Assembly (NCBI RefSeq): GCF_026626745.1
Contig: NZ_JAPNJW010000001.1
Span: 3,146,001 to 3,210,000 of the forward strand
DNA length: 64,000 nt
From: Nannocystis sp. RBIL2
Lineage (GTDB): Bacteria > Myxococcota_A > Polyangia > Nannocystales > Nannocystaceae
Reading direction: 5' to 3'
Shown: positions 8,831 to 17,079 of the stretch, piece after piece
Numbering within the stretch: the stretch's first letter is position 1
How the letters are laid out: each line of letters begins with the position of its first letter
Made by a program: the position numbers and the translations under genes
The notes under the pieces: model-generated
Database searches by the model: none
What the model was told of the DNA's origin: nothing
The model's input: only the letters and a program-made list of their open reading frames with translations

Positions 8831-9370
8831 TCAGGTCGAGGCCTGGCGGAGCGGGTCGCAGTACGGCGCGTCGCCGTCGCTGCGGGTCACGTCGAGCCTC
8901 GCCTCGTGCGCGAGCAGCCACTGCTTGGCCGCGAGGCCGCCGGCGTAGCCTGTCAGCGCCCCGCCGGAGCCGATGACGCGGTGACACGGCAGCACGATCG
9001 ACAGCGGATTGCGGCCGTTCGCGGCCCCGACGGCGCGCACCGCCCGGGGGCTGCCGATCGCGCGGGCGAGCTCGGCGTAGGTGCGCTGCTCGCCGAAGCC
9101 GATGTCGGCGAGCGCGCGCCACACGGCGCGCTGGAAGGCGGTGCCGCGCGGCTCGAGGGCCACGGTGAATCCGCGGCGACGGCCGGCGAAGTACTCGTCG
9201 AACTCGCGCGCGGCGACGTCGAGTACGGGGTGGCGCGCCGCCTCTTCGCCGGCGTGCGCGGGCGCGGGGCGGTGATCGGGGAAGTAGACGCCGACGAGGG
9301 CGAGATCGCTGGCGACGAGGCGCAGCGGGCCGAGCGGCGAGGGCAACGAGCGCTGGACGAGGCGGGTCAT
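8831..9370 (-). CDS. ogt: Methylated-DNA-[protein]-cysteine S-methyltransferase
   Basis: This 179-aa protein repairs O6-alkylguanine by irreversible transfer of the alkyl group to its own Cys. The active-site motif IVLPCHRVI is intact, preceded by the helix-turn-helix and Arg-finger region (RAVRAVGAANGRNP) and followed by GGLAAKQWLLAHE. The N-terminal ribonuclease-like domain is short, as in Ogt. It lies four bases after the stop of the Ada-AlkA fusion gene on the same strand, so the two form an alkylation-damage operon with the sensor gene first. Confidence 0.95.
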   Translation of the reverse strand: MTRLVQRSLPSPLGPLRLVASDLALVGVYFPDHRPAPAHAGEEAARHPVLDVAAREFDEYFAGRRRGFTVALEPRGTAFQRAVWRALADIGFGEQRTYAELARAIGSPRAVRAVGAANGRNPLSIVLPCHRVIGSGGALTGYAGGLAAKQWLLAHEARLDVTRSDGDAPYCDPLRQAST

Positions 9371-9374
9371 GTTG

Positions 9375-10826
9375 TCATCCTCCGGAAGACGCGGCGGAGC
9401 TCCACAGGTGCATCACGCCGTAGGCCCGCCAGGGCCGCCAGGCGGCCGCGCGAGCTTCAGCGGCGCGGGTGGTCGTGACTTCGAGCGCGCGGCGGACCAC
9501 GAGGTCGCCGCCGGGGAAGCCGTCAGGCCAGCGGAGCGACCGCATGGCGATGTACTGCGCGGTCCACGGGCCGATCCCCGGCAGCGCCTCGAGCGCGGCG
9601 ACGGTCCGCTCCGGATCTGCCCCGATGGACAGGTCGACACGGCCGTCCGCGACGGCGGCCGCGAGCGCGACGACGGTGCGGGCGCGTTGCTCGGGCAGGC
9701 CGATCGCCCGCACGTCGGCGAGCGCGGCGCTGGCGAGCACGTCGGGCGGCGGGAACACGGCGCTCAAGCCCGGCAGGGTCTTCGGGACAGGTCGGCCGAA
9801 GCGGGCGACGAGCCGCGCGCACAGGGTGGTCGCGGCCCGGACGGAGACCTGCTGGCCGAGGACGGCGCGCACGGCCAGCTCGAAGCCGTCGAAGGCGCCC
9901 GGCACCCGCAGCCCGGGGCGCGCGATGACGCTGTCCCGAAGGACAGGATCGCTGCGGAGATGGTCGGCGATCGCGTCGGGGTGGGCGTCGAGATCGAAGA
10001 GTCCGCGCAGACGGGCGACGATCGGCATCAGCTGCGGGGCGAGCTCGGGCGCGAGGCTCACGCGCAGCGCCGGGCGGGCGGGGTCGGCCTGGACGCACAG
10101 CCAGCCGACGCAGTCGCCGAGCGCGACGACGCGGGCGTAGCTGTGATCGTCGACGCGCTCGACGCCGGCGACCTCGCGCCCGCGCAAGAACCCGAGCAGC
10201 GCGAGCCAGTCGAACGGCGGCCGATAGTCGAGGCGCAGCTCGATCGCGTCGCCGGTGGCGACCTCGTCGCCCTCGCGCCGCAGCGCCGACGGCGGCCGGC
10301 CGAAGCGCTGCTGCACCAGCGCGTTGAAGCGGCGCACGCTGGCGAACCCGGCCGCGTACGCGACCTCCGCGAGCGGCAGCGCGGTGTCCTGCAGCAGCTG
10401 CTTGGCGAGCGCGAGCCGCCGCGTCTGCGCGAGCTCGACCGGGGTGGCGCCGAGCTCGGCCTCGAGCGCCCGCCGCAGGTGCCGCCCGCTGACGCCGAGC
10501 CGCCTGGCGAGCGCGTCGACCGAGCCGTCGTTGAGGTCGCCGGCGTCGATGCGCGCGAGCGCGGCGGCGGCGAGCCGCGACAGCGAGTCGATCGCGGCCC
10601 GCCCGGGCGCAAGCTCCGGCCGGCAGCGCAGGCAGGCGCGGAAGCCGACGCGCTCGGCCTCGGCGGCGCGGCGGAAGAACTCGCAGCGGCCGCGCCCCGG
10701 CGTGCGCGCGGGACAGACGGGTCGGCAGTAGATGCCGGTGGTGGTGACGCCGACGAAGAACACGCCGTCGAAGCGGCGGTCGCGGGCGCAGAGCGCGTCG
10801 TAACAGGCGTCGGGGTCGAGCTGCAC
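9375..10826 (-). CDS. alkA: Ada-like regulator fused to AlkA 3-methyladenine DNA glycosylase
   Basis: This is a three-part protein of 483 aa. Residues ~1-80 form an Ada-type zinc methyl-phosphotriester sensor; the Cys ligands are C34, C38, C65 and C68 (GIYCRPVCPAR and FRACLRCRPE). Residues ~85-185 form an AraC-type helix-turn-helix. Residues ~190-475 form AlkA with an HhH-GPD core, LPGIGPWTAQYIAMR followed by the catalytic Asp in PGGDLVVRRAL. It probably senses methylation damage, activates its own operon and excises alkylated bases. Such Ada-AlkA fusions occur in actinobacteria and myxobacteria. It is first in the operon with ogt. Confidence 0.94.
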   Translation of the reverse strand: MQLDPDACYDALCARDRRFDGVFFVGVTTTGIYCRPVCPARTPGRGRCEFFRRAAEAERVGFRACLRCRPELAPGRAAIDSLSRLAAAALARIDAGDLNDGSVDALARRLGVSGRHLRRALEAELGATPVELAQTRRLALAKQLLQDTALPLAEVAYAAGFASVRRFNALVQQRFGRPPSALRREGDEVATGDAIELRLDYRPPFDWLALLGFLRGREVAGVERVDDHSYARVVALGDCVGWLCVQADPARPALRVSLAPELAPQLMPIVARLRGLFDLDAHPDAIADHLRSDPVLRDSVIARPGLRVPGAFDGFELAVRAVLGQQVSVRAATTLCARLVARFGRPVPKTLPGLSAVFPPPDVLASAALADVRAIGLPEQRARTVVALAAAVADGRVDLSIGADPERTVAALEALPGIGPWTAQYIAMRSLRWPDGFPGGDLVVRRALEVTTTRAAEARAAAWRPWRAYGVMHLWSSAASSGG

Positions 10827-10999
10827 GCGACCGATCTAGCTCACCGTCGCGCGGTCGTCTCGCCATTTTCGGACGTCGCCGCGACAACGCCGCAGACGCG
10901 TTCGCAGCGAGGTGAAAGCCGAACTGCGTCGTCCTTTGTGTCGCCGCCTGGCAAGGCAATCGGCCGGTGGCGATCGAGCGTGCTCGGCGGCTCCGCGCG

Positions 11000-12103
11000 T
11001 CACCCCCCGCGCAACTTCGACTCTGACGATTTCTTCGCCGCGTGCGGCAGCCGCTGCGAGCGCTCCACCATCGCCGCCAGGTACGAGGCCGCGTTGTCGC
11101 GTTCGGCCATGTGTTGCCGCGCCCGCGCCACCACCGTGTCGAAGTCCGGGCGCCCGGACGGGTTCGCGGGATCGGGGTTTTGCACCGCCGCCAGGATGCT
11201 GAGCAGCAGCTCCTCGCTGCGCGCTCGCTCGCGGACCTGGGCTCGGCGGCCGAACAGCTCGCGCACCAGCAGGACCGTCACCAGCAGCAGCACGACCCCG
11301 AGCCCGATCGCCAGCCAGCCGAACATCCCCATCGACGCCTTCTTGTTGGGGCTGATCGAGATGCCCAGCTCGCTCATGCCGTCATTGACGCCGAGCACCA
11401 ATTGCTTCGACAGCGCGCGACCGAAAGCCCCCACGGCCCCGCCGTCCTCGCCGCCCGCCACTGCCAGCATCGTCGGCCCCAGGTCGCGCTCGAGCACCAT
11501 GCGCAGCGCCGGCCCGAGGTTGTCCTCGACCACGCGCTGCACCGCCGGCCCGAGATCCTGGGCGACGACATCGCCGAGCGCCGGCCCCAGCTCCTCGCGC
11601 AGCCCCTGCGCCGTCGATTGCATGAACGCCGACAGCGCAGTGCGGGTGACCCCGTCGACGAACTCGCGGGTGAGGCGGCGATTCTCCGGGCCGATCGCCC
11701 CCGCCATCACCGCCCCCACCAGGTCCTTCACGCTCTTGGTGACCGCGGGCGACACGTCCTCGCCGACCGCCCGCGCCAGCGCCCCGCTGAGCGTACGGAT
11801 GTAGCGATCGCTGGCCTCGCCGACCCGCTGGATCCGCTCCTCGTCGGTGAGGCCGTCCAGCGCCCCGCCCGTGATCGACTGCGTGAGATCGTGGACGGCC
11901 GCCTGGATCTCCGGGTCCCGCAGCAGCCGCCGCAGCCGCGCGCGGTTGTCCTCGTCCTCGAGCGCCTCGAGTGTCCCCTCGAGCCCGCCCTCGACCCCCC
12001 CGCGCGCGATCTCTCGGGCCCCGTGGGCACAGGCGACCTGGGAGGCCGCGAGGGCGCCGGCGAGCCAGAGCCTGCGGCGTGCGGAGTGAGGAGTGGCGTG
12101 CAT
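11000..12103 (-). CDS. Membrane-anchored protein of unknown function
   Basis: This 367-aa protein starts MHATPHSARRRLWLAGALAA and has an AASQVAC lipobox-like site. The body is helical with pairs of LGPAL repeats (EELGPALGDVVAQDLGPAVQ). A strong transmembrane helix, FGWLAIGLGVVLLLVTVLLV, lies near residue 270, followed by a charged cytoplasm-like tail of about 90 residues rich in Arg and Glu. I picked the ATG at 12103 because the upstream extension to 12178 lacks coding character. The family is not recognised; the LGPxL repeats are reminiscent of myxobacterial envelope proteins. It reads divergently from the 12.56-15.1 kb sigma-factor cluster. Confidence 0.78.
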   Translation of the reverse strand: MHATPHSARRRLWLAGALAASQVACAHGAREIARGGVEGGLEGTLEALEDEDNRARLRRLLRDPEIQAAVHDLTQSITGGALDGLTDEERIQRVGEASDRYIRTLSGALARAVGEDVSPAVTKSVKDLVGAVMAGAIGPENRRLTREFVDGVTRTALSAFMQSTAQGLREELGPALGDVVAQDLGPAVQRVVEDNLGPALRMVLERDLGPTMLAVAGGEDGGAVGAFGRALSKQLVLGVNDGMSELGISISPNKKASMGMFGWLAIGLGVVLLLVTVLLVRELFGRRAQVRERARSEELLLSILAAVQNPDPANPSGRPDFDTVVARARQHMAERDNAASYLAAMVERSQRLPHAAKKSSESKLRGG

Positions 12104-12558
12104 GCGAAGGTCCAGGCAGCTCGTGCGCACCCCATGCGTGACCGGGCAGCCGGGCGCTCCTCGGGGCGCGTGCAGCACGACCGGCTGCTCGCCGCCCTGC
12201 CGCTATGATCGACCCGCCCGCACAAGCAACCGCACGAACGGCCCCGGCGCTGCAAGCCGCCGCAGAGGCCGGTCCCGCCCGCCCGCCTCTCGCACCCGGC
12301 GGTCGGCCCGCCTCGGCCGCGGCCTGCCACTTCGCGTGGCCGCAGCGAGGGCGCAATCCGCACAACTCGGGGCCACCGCGAGTCCCTTGGACGGATCGTT
12401 CCCCGGACCCGATCCGTCTCGCCCAGGACAGCTCGGATCTTCAAGACGCCATGCATCGCCGGGGCGTACGCGCCCGACCATTCGCCGAGCGAAGAGCGCT
12501 CGTCGCTGCACCTCCGCGGGGCGTTGCGGCCGCGAAAGCGCTGCGCCATCCTCCGCCG
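12104..12558. other. Divergent intergenic region
   Basis: About 450 bases lie between divergent genes. The frame of the downstream gene stays open here, but its translation is Pro/Arg/Ala-rich and lacks a signal peptide. I treat the stretch as promoter and leader for both sides. No repeat or RNA gene is evident. Confidence 0.35.
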
Positions 12559-13731
12559 GTGTCACGCCCCCTGTCGCGCGCGTTCGCGGTTCTGGTGCTC
12601 GCCGGGTCCGCTGCGACCGCGCGGGCCGCGGGCGAGCGCCTCGTGCTGCGCTGGGACGGGCCCGAGAGCTGTCCCGCCGACGGCTTCAGCGCGATGGTCG
12701 AGCGCTACCTCGGCCCGCGCGTCGGAGACGGACCGCCGCTGTCCGTGAGGGTGCGGGTCCGCGAGCGCGCGCCCGGACGCTGGTCGCTCGACCTGGACGC
12801 AGCCACCTCGGCGACGACCGGCACCCGCCACCTCGAGGGCGAGAGCTGCGAGACAGTGCTCGACGCGGCCGCCTTCGTCGCCGCCCAGGCGATCGGGGCC
12901 GCCAGCGGCGACCCGCCCGAGTCCGGGGCCGGCGACCCGCCGCCCTCAGCCGTCGCCGAGCGCGAATCCGCGCTCGTGCCCGACCCGGGCGGCGCGGAAT
13001 CGCCCCTGCCCTCGCCGACCAGCGACGAGGTCCCCGCGCCGCCCGGGCCGCTCGCGGGCGCCCCCGCGCCGTCCGGCTCGCCCGAGACCGCCGACACGTC
13101 GCCGCCCGGGGACGACCGCCCCGCGCCGGCTCCGGCCGGCGGCATCGTCCGGGTCGCGCGCCGGCCCGCACCGCTGCGCGCGGCCATCCGCCTGACTGCG
13201 GGCATCAGCGGGGCCGCCCTCCCGGCCGTGAGCAGCGAGCTCGGCCTGACCGTCGCCCTGCTCGGCGCGCGCTGGCGCGCCGAGGTCGTGGGCCACGGCC
13301 GCCTGCCCGCGCGGGTGCGCTCCCTGGAACAGCCGTCGATCGGCGCCGACCTCTCGCTGTGGGCCGTGGGTGTCCGCGGCTGCGCGGTCCCGCGCGTCTC
13401 TCGCCCGGCGCCGTCGCTGCGGAACGTCGAGTTCCCGCTGTGCGCCGGAGCCGAGGTCGGGCAGGTCCTCGGCCGGAGCGTCGGCCTGCAGGCGCCCGGG
13501 CGGGCGGCCCTGGTGTGGGTGGCGATCACGGCCGCGCCGGGCGTGCTGTGGGTGCCCCGCCCGTGGCTCGCCGTGGGGTTGCAGGTCGAGCTGGCGGTGC
13601 CGCTGCTCCGCCACGAGTTCGTGATCCGCGGCCTCCCGCCGCTCCACCGCCTCGGCCCCGTCGATGTCCGCGGCCTCCTCGGGGTCGAGTTCCGCCTCGC
13701 GGGCGCTCCCGCGCGACGACGCGGGCCGTGA
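12559..13731 (+). CDS. Exported protein encoded upstream of an ECF sigma factor
   Basis: From GTG 12559 the protein has 390 aa and begins with a clean signal peptide (SRPLSRAFAVLVLAGSAATA) cleaved near ARA|AGE. An earlier in-frame ATG at 12451 would bury this signal. The N-terminal part (LVLRWDGPESCPADGFSAMV) is followed by a Pro-rich linker of about 110 residues and a beta-rich C-terminal half that may be a small outer-membrane barrel. It has two Cys near the N-terminus. Proteins with this layout sit directly upstream of sigma/anti-sigma pairs in myxobacteria. The sigma gene follows after 15 bases, so all three genes are probably cotranscribed. Confidence 0.72.
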   Translation: MSRPLSRAFAVLVLAGSAATARAAGERLVLRWDGPESCPADGFSAMVERYLGPRVGDGPPLSVRVRVRERAPGRWSLDLDAATSATTGTRHLEGESCETVLDAAAFVAAQAIGAASGDPPESGAGDPPPSAVAERESALVPDPGGAESPLPSPTSDEVPAPPGPLAGAPAPSGSPETADTSPPGDDRPAPAPAGGIVRVARRPAPLRAAIRLTAGISGAALPAVSSELGLTVALLGARWRAEVVGHGRLPARVRSLEQPSIGADLSLWAVGVRGCAVPRVSRPAPSLRNVEFPLCAGAEVGQVLGRSVGLQAPGRAALVWVAITAAPGVLWVPRPWLAVGLQVELAVPLLRHEFVIRGLPPLHRLGPVDVRGLLGVEFRLAGAPARRRGP

Positions 13732-13746
13732 CGGATCGGGACCTCG

Positions 13747-14337
13747 GTGGGAAACCCGAGCATGCCGCCGCCTCGCGAGTCCGCCGCCGGCCCTGAAGGG
13801 GCGCGCGAGGACGCGCGGGCTCGGCTCGGTGCGCTGTACCAGGCGCACGCCGACTTCGTGGTCCGGATCGGCCGCCAGCTGAGGGCCCCGGCGGCGCAGC
13901 TCGAGGACGTCGTCCACGACGTGTTCCTCGTGGTGCATCGGCGCATCGACGAGTACGACCCCGACCGCGGCTCGCTGCGCGCGTGGCTGTACGGGATCAC
14001 CCGCAACGTCGTGCTGCACCGCCTCCGCGGCCAGGCCCGCGCCGAGCAGCGGCTCCGCCTGCTGCCGGAGCCGGAGCCGCGGCCCGAGCCCGACGAGCGA
14101 CTGGCCCGCAGCCACGCCGCCTCGCTGGTGCAGCGCTTCCTCGACGAGCTCGACGAGGACCGGCGTATGGTCTTCGCGCTGATCGAGATCGAAGGCATGA
14201 GCGCGCCGGAGGTCGCCGAGGCGCTCGGCGTCAAGCTCAACACCGTTTATTCGCGGCTGCGTCTGGCCCGCCAACAGTTCAAGGCGACCGTCGACCGCCT
14301 GCAACGCGGGCGAGGAGGACCCCATGGAGGAGCTTGA
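13747..14337 (+). CDS. ECF-type RNA polymerase sigma factor
   Basis: This 196-aa protein has sigma region 2 (LEDVVHDVFLVVHRRIDEYD and SLRAWLYGITRNVVLHRLR) and sigma region 4 (LIEIEGMSAPEVAEALGVKL then TVYSRLRLARQQF). It lacks regions 1 and 3, as expected for ECF/group 4 sigmas. The start may be GTG 13747 or ATG 13762; both fit. The downstream gene overlaps by 14 bases and encodes a membrane protein in the usual anti-sigma position. Confidence 0.93.
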   Translation: MGNPSMPPPRESAAGPEGAREDARARLGALYQAHADFVVRIGRQLRAPAAQLEDVVHDVFLVVHRRIDEYDPDRGSLRAWLYGITRNVVLHRLRGQARAEQRLRLLPEPEPRPEPDERLARSHAASLVQRFLDELDEDRRMVFALIEIEGMSAPEVAEALGVKLNTVYSRLRLARQQFKATVDRLQRGRGGPHGGA

Positions 14338-15130
14338 CCGGAGCGCTCACGAGCTGCTGCGCGAGTACCGGGTCGAGGCCGGCCTCGACGCCCCGGGGCG
14401 GGCGCGGGTGTGGCGACGCCTCGAGGGCTCGATCGAGGCCTGTCCGATCGAGCAGGTCGCGCCGACACGCCGCCCGCGCCGGCAGCTGGCGGCCGCGGTC
14501 GTCATCGCCTCGCTGGCCGCGGCGATCTTGCTGCTGGTGTGCGACAGGCGGGGGTTGCTCGCGTCCGGGCGAGGGGACGACGCCGAGGCGGCCGCCTACG
14601 CGGCGTCGGGCGCGGGCGAGACACGCGAGCTCGGGCGGCCTGACCGACCGAAGGCGGAAGAGGCCGAGACGACCCCGCCGGCGCCGGAGCTCGAGGCCGT
14701 CACCGCTGCACCGGTCGCCCCCGAGGCGAACGAGACCCCGGCTCGCTCCCGCGGGACACGCGTCGGCCCGCGCGGCCGCGGCGGCGCGATCGAATCACAG
14801 GTCGACAAGGACATGTCGAAAGAGACAGGTCCTTCGAGCCAGACGGGTCTCGCGGCCGAGATGGAGCTGCTGCGCCGCGCGCGGGCGACCCTCGACGGCG
14901 GCGACGCGGGCGCGGCCCTGCAGGACCTGGCCGCCCACGAGCGCGCCTTCGCGGCCGGGCAGATGCTGCAGGACCGCCTGCTGCTGCGCATGGAGGCCCT
15001 GTGCGCGCTCGGCAAGGGCCGCCAGGCGCGGGCCGAGGCGGCGGTGTTCCTGCGCACGTACCCCGGGTCGACCCATACTGCGCGAGTCCAGACGATCTGC
15101 CCGGAGTCGCCGAATGTCGTGACGGATTGA
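14324..15130 (+). CDS. Membrane protein in anti-sigma position
   Basis: This 268-aa protein overlaps the sigma gene. The N-terminal ~45 residues would be cytoplasmic, followed by one transmembrane helix (LAAAVVIASLAAAILLLVC). A Pro/Glu/Ala-rich periplasmic linker leads to a C-terminal helical TPR-like part (LLRRARATLDGGDAGAALQD, then YPGSTHTARV). Position and topology suggest an anti-sigma factor or sigma-regulating sensor. No zinc-binding HxxxCxxC motif is visible, so this would be a non-ZAS type. A GGACATGTC-type repeat sits inside the linker (14807-14830), which may be an insertion tolerated by the disordered region. Confidence 0.82.
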   Translation: MEELDRSAHELLREYRVEAGLDAPGRARVWRRLEGSIEACPIEQVAPTRRPRRQLAAAVVIASLAAAILLLVCDRRGLLASGRGDDAEAAAYAASGAGETRELGRPDRPKAEEAETTPPAPELEAVTAAPVAPEANETPARSRGTRVGPRGRGGAIESQVDKDMSKETGPSSQTGLAAEMELLRRARATLDGGDAGAALQDLAAHERAFAAGQMLQDRLLLRMEALCALGKGRQARAEAAVFLRTYPGSTHTARVQTICPESPNVVTD

Positions 15131-15155
15131 GGGGGGCGAGGGAAACCAGCGCATC

Positions 15156-15746
15156 ATGCTTGAACTAATCCGACTTCGTCCCCTCGCCCTCGTGCCTTGC
15201 CTGCTGCTGCTCCCCGCCTGCCCCGGCAAGGAGGGCTTGCTGACCGGCTTCGACCCCTCGACCACGGGCGACTTCCCTGACACCTCGACCGGCGGCGCGT
15301 CGAGCACCAGCAACGGCGTGAGCACCGGGGAAGGCGTCAGCACCGCGGACTCCTCGACCGCGGTCGAGACCGCCGGCCTCGAGACGGAAGGGGCCGCGAC
15401 CGACACCACCTTCGACCCCGAGGATCCCCCGCCGCAGACCGTCACCTCCTTCACCGGCGGCGAGGAGCACGAGAGCGAGGGAAGCGGCGGCTGGCCTCCC
15501 GACCTGTGCGCCGACCTCGGCTGCGGTGCGGATCAGATCTGCGTGTCGCCGAGCTCGTGGTGCGACTACGGGCAGGACCCGCCGGAGTTCGTCTATCCGC
15601 CGCCGTTCTGCGCCGATTTCCCGGTCCAGTGCGAGTCGGCGCCGCTGCTCGATTTCTGCCTCGCAGACGAGTTCTGCACCGAGAATTTCGCGGACTATGC
15701 GGACGAACACATTGTGTTTTGCGCGGGCGCTCCCGATTGTTTCTGA
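15156..15746 (+). CDS. Cys-rich lipoprotein with Thr/Ser linker
   Basis: This 196-aa protein starts MLELIRLRPLALVPCLLLLPAC, a lipoprotein signal, followed by a ~75-residue Ser/Thr/Gly linker. The C-terminal ~80 residues carry about twelve Cys in close spacing (DLCADLGCGADQICVSPSSW, PPFCADFPVQC, LDFCLADEFC), suggesting a small disulfide knot displayed on the cell surface. A GA-rich ribosome site (GAGGGGGGCGAGGGA) precedes the ATG. It follows the sigma/anti-sigma genes and could be a target or part of that unit. Confidence 0.83.
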   Translation: MLELIRLRPLALVPCLLLLPACPGKEGLLTGFDPSTTGDFPDTSTGGASSTSNGVSTGEGVSTADSSTAVETAGLETEGAATDTTFDPEDPPPQTVTSFTGGEEHESEGSGGWPPDLCADLGCGADQICVSPSSWCDYGQDPPEFVYPPPFCADFPVQCESAPLLDFCLADEFCTENFADYADEHIVFCAGAPDCF

Positions 15747-16128
15747 CGACGACTTCCCGATCCCGTGAAAGCGGGCCGTACGTGGTCACGTGCAGCCCGC
15801 TCGGGTGACCGGGCGTTTCGCGCAGCACCATGAAGTGCACCCGCGAGGCATACGGCGGGAGCGACCACGACTTCGTCGCGCGCACAAGAAACGTATGTGA
15901 GGACCACGCCGATCGCCGCACGAAGGTGATCGGCGCGTCGAACCGACCGCGACGTCTGCTTCACAGCGAAGGCAGCCGCGCGCTCGCCCGCCTCTCGTCG
16001 CCTCATTCATTTTAGTAAATTAAAATTCACCCGCCCGCCGCCGCGCGAGCGAATCGGCCCGCCGGTCGCCCGCACGACTCGCGCCCACGTCCTGTCAGAC
16101 CGGCAAGTTTCGGGGATAAGTTCCCGCC
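15747..16128. other. Intergenic region, possible gene remnant
   Basis: About 380 bases. On the minus strand (roughly 15740-15920) a protein-like stretch reads VHFMVLRETPGHPSGLHVTT with no start or stop context, perhaps a decayed gene. A short AT-rich tract (TTTTAGTAAATTAAAATT) lies at 16012-16028, about 100 bases before the GST gene, and could be part of its promoter. Confidence 0.35.
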
Positions 16129-16740
16129 ATGCCCAAGCTGAGCTACTTCGATTTCCCCGGCAGCCGCGGCGAGGAGTGTCGCCTCGCGCTGCACCTCGCC
16201 GGCGTCGCCTTCGAGGACGACCGGATCAAGGGCCCCGACTGGCCCGCGCGCAAGGAGCAGACCCCCTACGGGTCGCTGCCGACCTTCGAGGTCGAGGGCC
16301 GCGGCGTCCTCGCCCAGAGCAACGCGATCCTCGTCTACATCGGCCGCGAGCACGGCCTGCACCCGCGCGACAACTGGCTCGCAGCGCGGCACGAGGAGCT
16401 CATGCACGCGGCCGAGGACCTGCGCGCCGCCGTCATGCCGGTGCTGCGGGTCCAGGACCCCGAAGAGCGCGTCAAGGCGCGCGCGGAGCTGGCCAGCGGC
16501 TTCCTCAAGCGCTGGGCTGGTGCGGTCGAGCGCCGCCTCGGCGAGCTCGGCCCCGGGCCCTTCATCTCCGGCGAGACCCTCCACGTCGCCGACCTCAAGC
16601 TCTACATGGTCGCGCGGTGGTTCTCGTCCGGCAACGTCGACCACGTGCCGAGCGACGTGTTCGCCGAGTTCCCGCGGCTCAGCGGCATCGAGCGGGCAGT
16701 CGCCCAGCACCCGAAGATCGTCGCCTGGTACGCGCGCTGA
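16129..16740 (+). CDS. Glutathione S-transferase
   Basis: This 203-aa cytosolic GST has an N-terminal thioredoxin-like domain (LSYFDFPGSRGEECRLALHL) in which Tyr near residue 5 can serve as the catalytic Tyr, as in sigma-class GSTs. The cis-Pro glutathione-binding motif is YGSLPTFEVEG, followed by LAQSNAILVYIGREHGL. The all-helical C-terminal domain includes the N-capping box region ETLHVADLKLYMV. It should conjugate glutathione to electrophiles or act as an isomerase. The last 60 bases of the gene are partly duplicated just downstream. Confidence 0.93.
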   Translation: MPKLSYFDFPGSRGEECRLALHLAGVAFEDDRIKGPDWPARKEQTPYGSLPTFEVEGRGVLAQSNAILVYIGREHGLHPRDNWLAARHEELMHAAEDLRAAVMPVLRVQDPEERVKARAELASGFLKRWAGAVERRLGELGPGPFISGETLHVADLKLYMVARWFSSGNVDHVPSDVFAEFPRLSGIERAVAQHPKIVAWYAR

Positions 16741-16905
16741 CGCGGAGCTCGTCCCGCGCCCCGGCCTGCGAATCGCGGCCGCTCACCGCCTCGTGGCGCG
16801 GACGACCGCACCTCGGCGGCATCGAGCGGGCGGTCGCTTGCTACGCGCACTGACGCGGAGCTCGACCAGTGCTTCGGCTCCGCGAATCGCTGTCGCTCAC
16901 CGCCT
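16683..16905 (+). repeat. Partial duplication of the GST gene 3' end
   Basis: Copy A (16683-~16795) runs from GGCATCGAGCGGGCAGTCGC through the GST stop and into downstream sequence. Copy B (~16818-16905) repeats GGCATCGAGCGGGCGGTCGC, a shortened CTACGCGCACTGACGCGGAG, then CGCGAATCGC and GCTCACCGCCTCG. Copy B lacks about 20 internal bases and does not form a gene. Confidence 0.8.
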
Positions 16906-17079
16906 CGATCGTCACAGCCCGCCGGTCTGGCAGGTCCCTCGGGCCCTCGCTCAGGCCGGCGCCGTCACGCTGCCCGCCATGTCTCTCGGGACAGCCGGAC
17001 TCGCACTCCTTCGCCCCTCGATCGCCCCGCTTCGCATGCCCTGGCGTCCGCAGCGCGATTGCGATACATCGCGACTCGC

